Source of the DNA: Oscillospiraceae bacterium
GTDB taxonomy: Bacteria > Bacillota > Clostridia > Oscillospirales > Acutalibacteraceae
Assembly: GCA_022508805.1 (NCBI GenBank)
Contig: JAFLUM010000007.1
Coordinates: forward strand, 1-64,000
Length of the DNA stretch: 64,000 nucleotides
Direction of reading: 5' to 3'
Below, piece after piece: positions 61,577 through 64,000 of the stretch. Positions within the stretch are counted from its first letter, which is position 1. Every line of letters begins with the position of its first letter. Position numbers and translations under genes: made by a program. The notes below the pieces were generated by a model. It saw only the letters and a list, made by a program, of their open reading frames with translations. It did no database searches and was not told the DNA's origin.

Positions 61577-62545
61577 ATGGTTAAAGTAGTATTATTGTTT
61601 TGTTTAGGACTTGTATTTTTGATAAAAGGCGGCGACTGGTTCGTTGACGGCGCTACGGGTATAGCCCATCGTTTTCACCTCTCTGAGCTGCTTATAGGCG
61701 CAACGGTCGTGTCTATCGGAACTACACTGCCGGAGGTTATGGTATCCGCCACCTCTGCAGTTTCCGGGCACGGCGAAATCGCCTACGGTAATGCAATCGG
61801 TTCAATTATCTGTAATACAGCCTTAATTGCCGCTTTGACGGTGGCTATCCGTCCCGGAAAGGTCGATCGCAAGGCATTGGGACTTCCTGTAGGCTTCTTT
61901 TTCGGTGCGGCAGCACTGTATACGGTAGTTTCTTATGCTTTCGGTTATTTCAGCCGTTATATCGGCGTTGCTTTGCTGCTCATCTTTGTGGCTTATATGA
62001 TCTGCACGGTAAAAAGCATGAAATCGTCTTCTGCGGATTGTGAAGTGGAGATAACCGAGACCGACAAAAAAAGCTCCGTTGTCAAGGAGATCGCTCTTTT
62101 GATCATAGGTGCGGCACTTATTGCCGTAGGCGCCAATCTGCTTGTGAATAACGGCACACTGATCGCCGAGGCGCTGGGCGTGCCCGAATCGGTAATTGCT
62201 TTGACTTTCATAGCCCTCGGAACCTCACTGCCCGAGCTGGTTACCGCAATTACGGCTCTTGCAAAGGGTCACGGTGCGCTCTCACTTGGCAATGTTATCG
62301 GCGCAAATCTGTTCAACTTGGTTTTGGTTATCGGTGTTTCGTCAACTCTGGCACCTTTCAGCATTCCGCAAAACTCTATGCTCGCAGGACTTAATTCCTC
62401 GCTGGTGCTGGAGATACCGCTCATGCTGTTTGTTATGGGACTCTTAACTCTGCCGACACTTATTCGCGGAAAGCTGTCCCGTGCGCAGGGAATTTTGTTG
62501 CTGATTCTTTATGCGGCATTTTGTGTTGTTCAGTTTACGATTTAA
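61577..62545 (+). CDS. Calcium/sodium:cation antiporter (CaCA family, YrbG-like)
   Basis: A 322-residue, ten-helix exchanger with the two inverted alpha-repeats: GTTLPEVMVSATSAVSGHGE in the first half and GTSLPELVTAITALAKGHG in the second. The acidic residues in these motifs bind Ca2+ and Na+. The hydrophilic loop between the halves is short. It is transcribed alone from the region at 61346-61576 and ends in a terminator. Ca2+ export driven by Na+ or H+ is likely. It lies divergent from the RyR gene, whose eukaryotic namesake also deals with calcium, but that link is probably chance. Confidence 0.92.
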   Translation: MVKVVLLFCLGLVFLIKGGDWFVDGATGIAHRFHLSELLIGATVVSIGTTLPEVMVSATSAVSGHGEIAYGNAIGSIICNTALIAALTVAIRPGKVDRKALGLPVGFFFGAAALYTVVSYAFGYFSRYIGVALLLIFVAYMICTVKSMKSSSADCEVEITETDKKSSVVKEIALLIIGAALIAVGANLLVNNGTLIAEALGVPESVIALTFIALGTSLPELVTAITALAKGHGALSLGNVIGANLFNLVLVIGVSSTLAPFSIPQNSMLAGLNSSLVLEIPLMLFVMGLLTLPTLIRGKLSRAQGILLLILYAAFCVVQFTI

Positions 62546-62577
62546 CGCTGACTGAAGATTAAAATAACATAATGAAT

Positions 62578-62615
62578 AAAACGCGCATATCCTACAATTC
62601 GGGTGTGTGCGTTTT
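62578..62615 (+). terminator. Terminator after the cation exchanger
   Basis: AAAACGC pairs with GCGTTTT, with further imperfect pairing inside, followed by T-rich DNA. Confidence 0.55.
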
Positions 62616-62642
62616 ATATCGTAAGATATGGGAGAACATCAT

Positions 62643-63491
62643 ATGAACGAGAAAAAAGAATACCGTGATGCTTACTTAACCGGCGAACGGGCGCTTTTCG
62701 GAGAAAAAAATCTTCTAATCGAAGATACCATTTTCGCAGACGGCGAATCCCCGCTGAAGGAATGTCACGACATCGAGCTTCGCGGATGTATGTTTAAATG
62801 GAAATATCCGCTTTGGTACTCTGAAAATATCAAAGCCCGTAATTGCACATGGTTTGAAATGGGACGCGCCGGCGTATGGTACACAAAGCATATCTCGGTA
62901 GAGGACTGTGCCATTGAAGCGCCGAAAAATTTTCGCCGATGCCAAGATATAACACTTAGAAACGTATCTTTTCCTAATGCGGCGGAAACCCTTTGGCACT
63001 GTGACGGCGTTACAATGGAGCATATCACCGCTAAAGGTACATATTTTGCAATGAACAGCGAAAATATGACAATTTCGGATTTAACGCTGTACGGCGATTA
63101 TTCCTTTGACGGGGTAAAAAATGCAGAGATCCGCAATTCCAAATTATTATCAAAAGACGCCTTTTGGAACAGCGAAAATGTAACGGTTTACGACTCGTTT
63201 ATCTCCGGTGAGTACCTCGGCTGGAACGCAAAGAATTTAACCCTGATAAACTGTACGGTCGAAAGCCTGCAGGGTATGTGCTATATTGACAATCTTGTGA
63301 TGAAAAACTGCAAATTGCTGAATACGACTCTCGCCTTTGAGTATTCCACCGTGGATGCCGATATTGTGGGAAAGATCGACAGCGTATTAAATCCGTCAGG
63401 CGGTATAATTCGGGCGGATTCCATTGCCGAGCTGACCATAGAAAAGGATAAGGTCGATCCCGATAAAACGAAAATTATTTGCAGGCAATAA
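62643..63491 (+). CDS. DUF3737 beta-helix protein
   Basis: A 282-residue protein of the DUF3737 family, with the expected repeated short strands of a right-handed beta-helix: LRGCMFKWKYPLWYSENIKA, then ARNCTWFEMGRAGVWYTKH, TLYGDYSFDGVKNAEIRNS and WNAKNLTLINCTVESLQG. No signal peptide is present. The start follows GGGAGAA. The fold resembles pectate lyases, but no sugar-cleaving residues can be assigned. It is next to a MalY-type gene, a pairing often seen in Firmicutes, so a regulatory or metabolic link with that enzyme is possible. Confidence 0.85.
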   Translation: MNEKKEYRDAYLTGERALFGEKNLLIEDTIFADGESPLKECHDIELRGCMFKWKYPLWYSENIKARNCTWFEMGRAGVWYTKHISVEDCAIEAPKNFRRCQDITLRNVSFPNAAETLWHCDGVTMEHITAKGTYFAMNSENMTISDLTLYGDYSFDGVKNAEIRNSKLLSKDAFWNSENVTVYDSFISGEYLGWNAKNLTLINCTVESLQGMCYIDNLVMKNCKLLNTTLAFEYSTVDADIVGKIDSVLNPSGGIIRADSIAELTIEKDKVDPDKTKIICRQ

Positions 63492-63504
63492 AGGAAAGCG
63501 CATT

Positions 63505-64000
63505 ATGAAATACGATTTTGACACACCTATAAACCGAAGAAATACAAATTCGCTTAAATGGGACATCCCCGAAAATGAGCTTCCTATGTGGGTGGCTGAT
63601 ATGGATTTCCCGACGGCGCCGGAGATACGCACGGCTATTGAAGCCCGCGCCGCACACGGCGTTTTCGGATACTCCGTGATTCCGGACGAGTGGTACGAAG
63701 CCTACATAGGTTGGTGGCAGAGACGGCACAATTTCACCATAGAAAAGGATTGGCTTATTTTCTGCACGGGTGTTGTTCCCGCGGTTTCCAGTGTCGTTCG
63801 CAAACTCACAACGCCTGCCGAAAAAGTGCTGATTCAAACACCTGTTTACAACATCTTTTTCAATTCTATTCTCAACAACGGTCGTCAGGTGTTGGAAAGC
63901 AGCTTGAAATACAATAACGGTGGATATGAAATTGACTTTGAGGATTTGGAACGAAAGCTGTCTGATCCTCAAGTCTCTTTGATGATACTGTGTAATCCAC
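63505..64000 (+). CDS. MalY/PatB-type aminotransferase (cystathionine beta-lyase), partial (C-terminus beyond window)
   Basis: The first ~165 residues of a fold-type I PLP enzyme: MKYDFDTPINRRNTNSLKWD, then LPMWVADMDFPTAPEI and FGYSVIPDEWYEAYIGW. These are signatures of the MalY/PatB beta-C-S-lyase group, which cleaves cystathionine or acts as an aminotransferase. The PLP lysine lies beyond the edge. The ATG follows AAAGGAAAGCGCATT, 13 bases after the DUF3737 stop. Confidence 0.9.
   Translation, partial: MKYDFDTPINRRNTNSLKWDIPENELPMWVADMDFPTAPEIRTAIEARAAHGVFGYSVIPDEWYEAYIGWWQRRHNFTIEKDWLIFCTGVVPAVSSVVRKLTTPAEKVLIQTPVYNIFFNSILNNGRQVLESSLKYNNGGYEIDFEDLERKLSDPQVSLMILCNP

Overview
The window reads as chromosomal DNA of a low-to-mid GC Firmicute of class Clostridia, most like gut Ruminococcaceae/Oscillospiraceae. 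The basis is AT-rich intergenic DNA, AGGAGG-type ribosome binding sites, sortase-anchored surface proteins, L-fucose catabolism, a V-type ATPase and short palindromic intergenic repeats. This assignment is inference from gene content; no rRNA or standard tRNA gene was seen.

Layout. 1-7.3 kb: end of a carboxymuconolactone decarboxylase/cupin protein, a lipoprotein, the L-fucose operon (aldolase, mutarotase, FGGY kinase, isomerase), a truncated sugar transporter and an unknown protein. 7.3-10.6 kb: a scarred accessory patch with iteron-like repeats, a 49-residue HPr-kinase-like remnant coupled to an intact ABC exporter, a possible peptide-maturase remnant and a truncated HdeD-like protein. 10.9-18.1 kb: a seven-gene V-type ATPase operon of the spirochaete/chlamydia type (E, DUF2764, A, B, D, I, K) whose K subunit carries the residues expected for Na+ binding. 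18.2-19.8 kb: an E2-type acyltransferase fused to a long Lys/Glu/Ala coiled coil. 20-25.9 kb: a Dlt-like operon (adenylation enzyme, carrier protein, PLP decarboxylase, MBOAT, SGNH protein). 26-38.9 kb: a surface-fibre locus mixing sortase-C pilins with SipW/TasA-like matrix proteins. 39-44.1 kb: RtcB RNA ligase, slipin, a structured tRNA-like RNA and two WYL regulators. 44.3-46.3 kb: a sigma/membrane-protein/secreted-protein cassette. 46.3-46.9 kb: palindromic repeats. 46.9-52.4 kb: an 1820-residue von Willebrand A adhesin with an FPNVGG sorting signal. 52.6-64 kb: a HepT pseudogene, GH38 mannosidase with its transporter, nitroreductase, esterase, a membrane RCK-like/RyR-domain protein, a cation/calcium exchanger, a DUF3737 protein and a partial MalY-type aminotransferase.

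How the genes work together. In the fibre locus, the minus-strand operon 31.7->26.1 kb encodes backbone pilin, sortase C, an unanchored pilin-like protein, two TasA-like subunits and an LPESG protein. The divergent plus-strand operon 32.2->37.0 kb encodes a His/Cys-repeat surface protein, SipW, a proline-repeat coiled-coil protein and LepB. The pilin at 37.1-38.9 kb carries both a pilin-like region and a TasA-like region before its LPETG signal, so it could join the two polymers. The RtcB region looks like a regulated RNA-repair module with its own small RNA. The Dlt-like operon probably decorates an envelope polymer with an amine or amino acid.

The most interesting regions are the RtcB-slipin tRNA-like RNA with two T-loop hairpins, the sortase/TasA hybrid locus, the decarboxylase-containing Dlt-like operon and the RyR-domain membrane protein.
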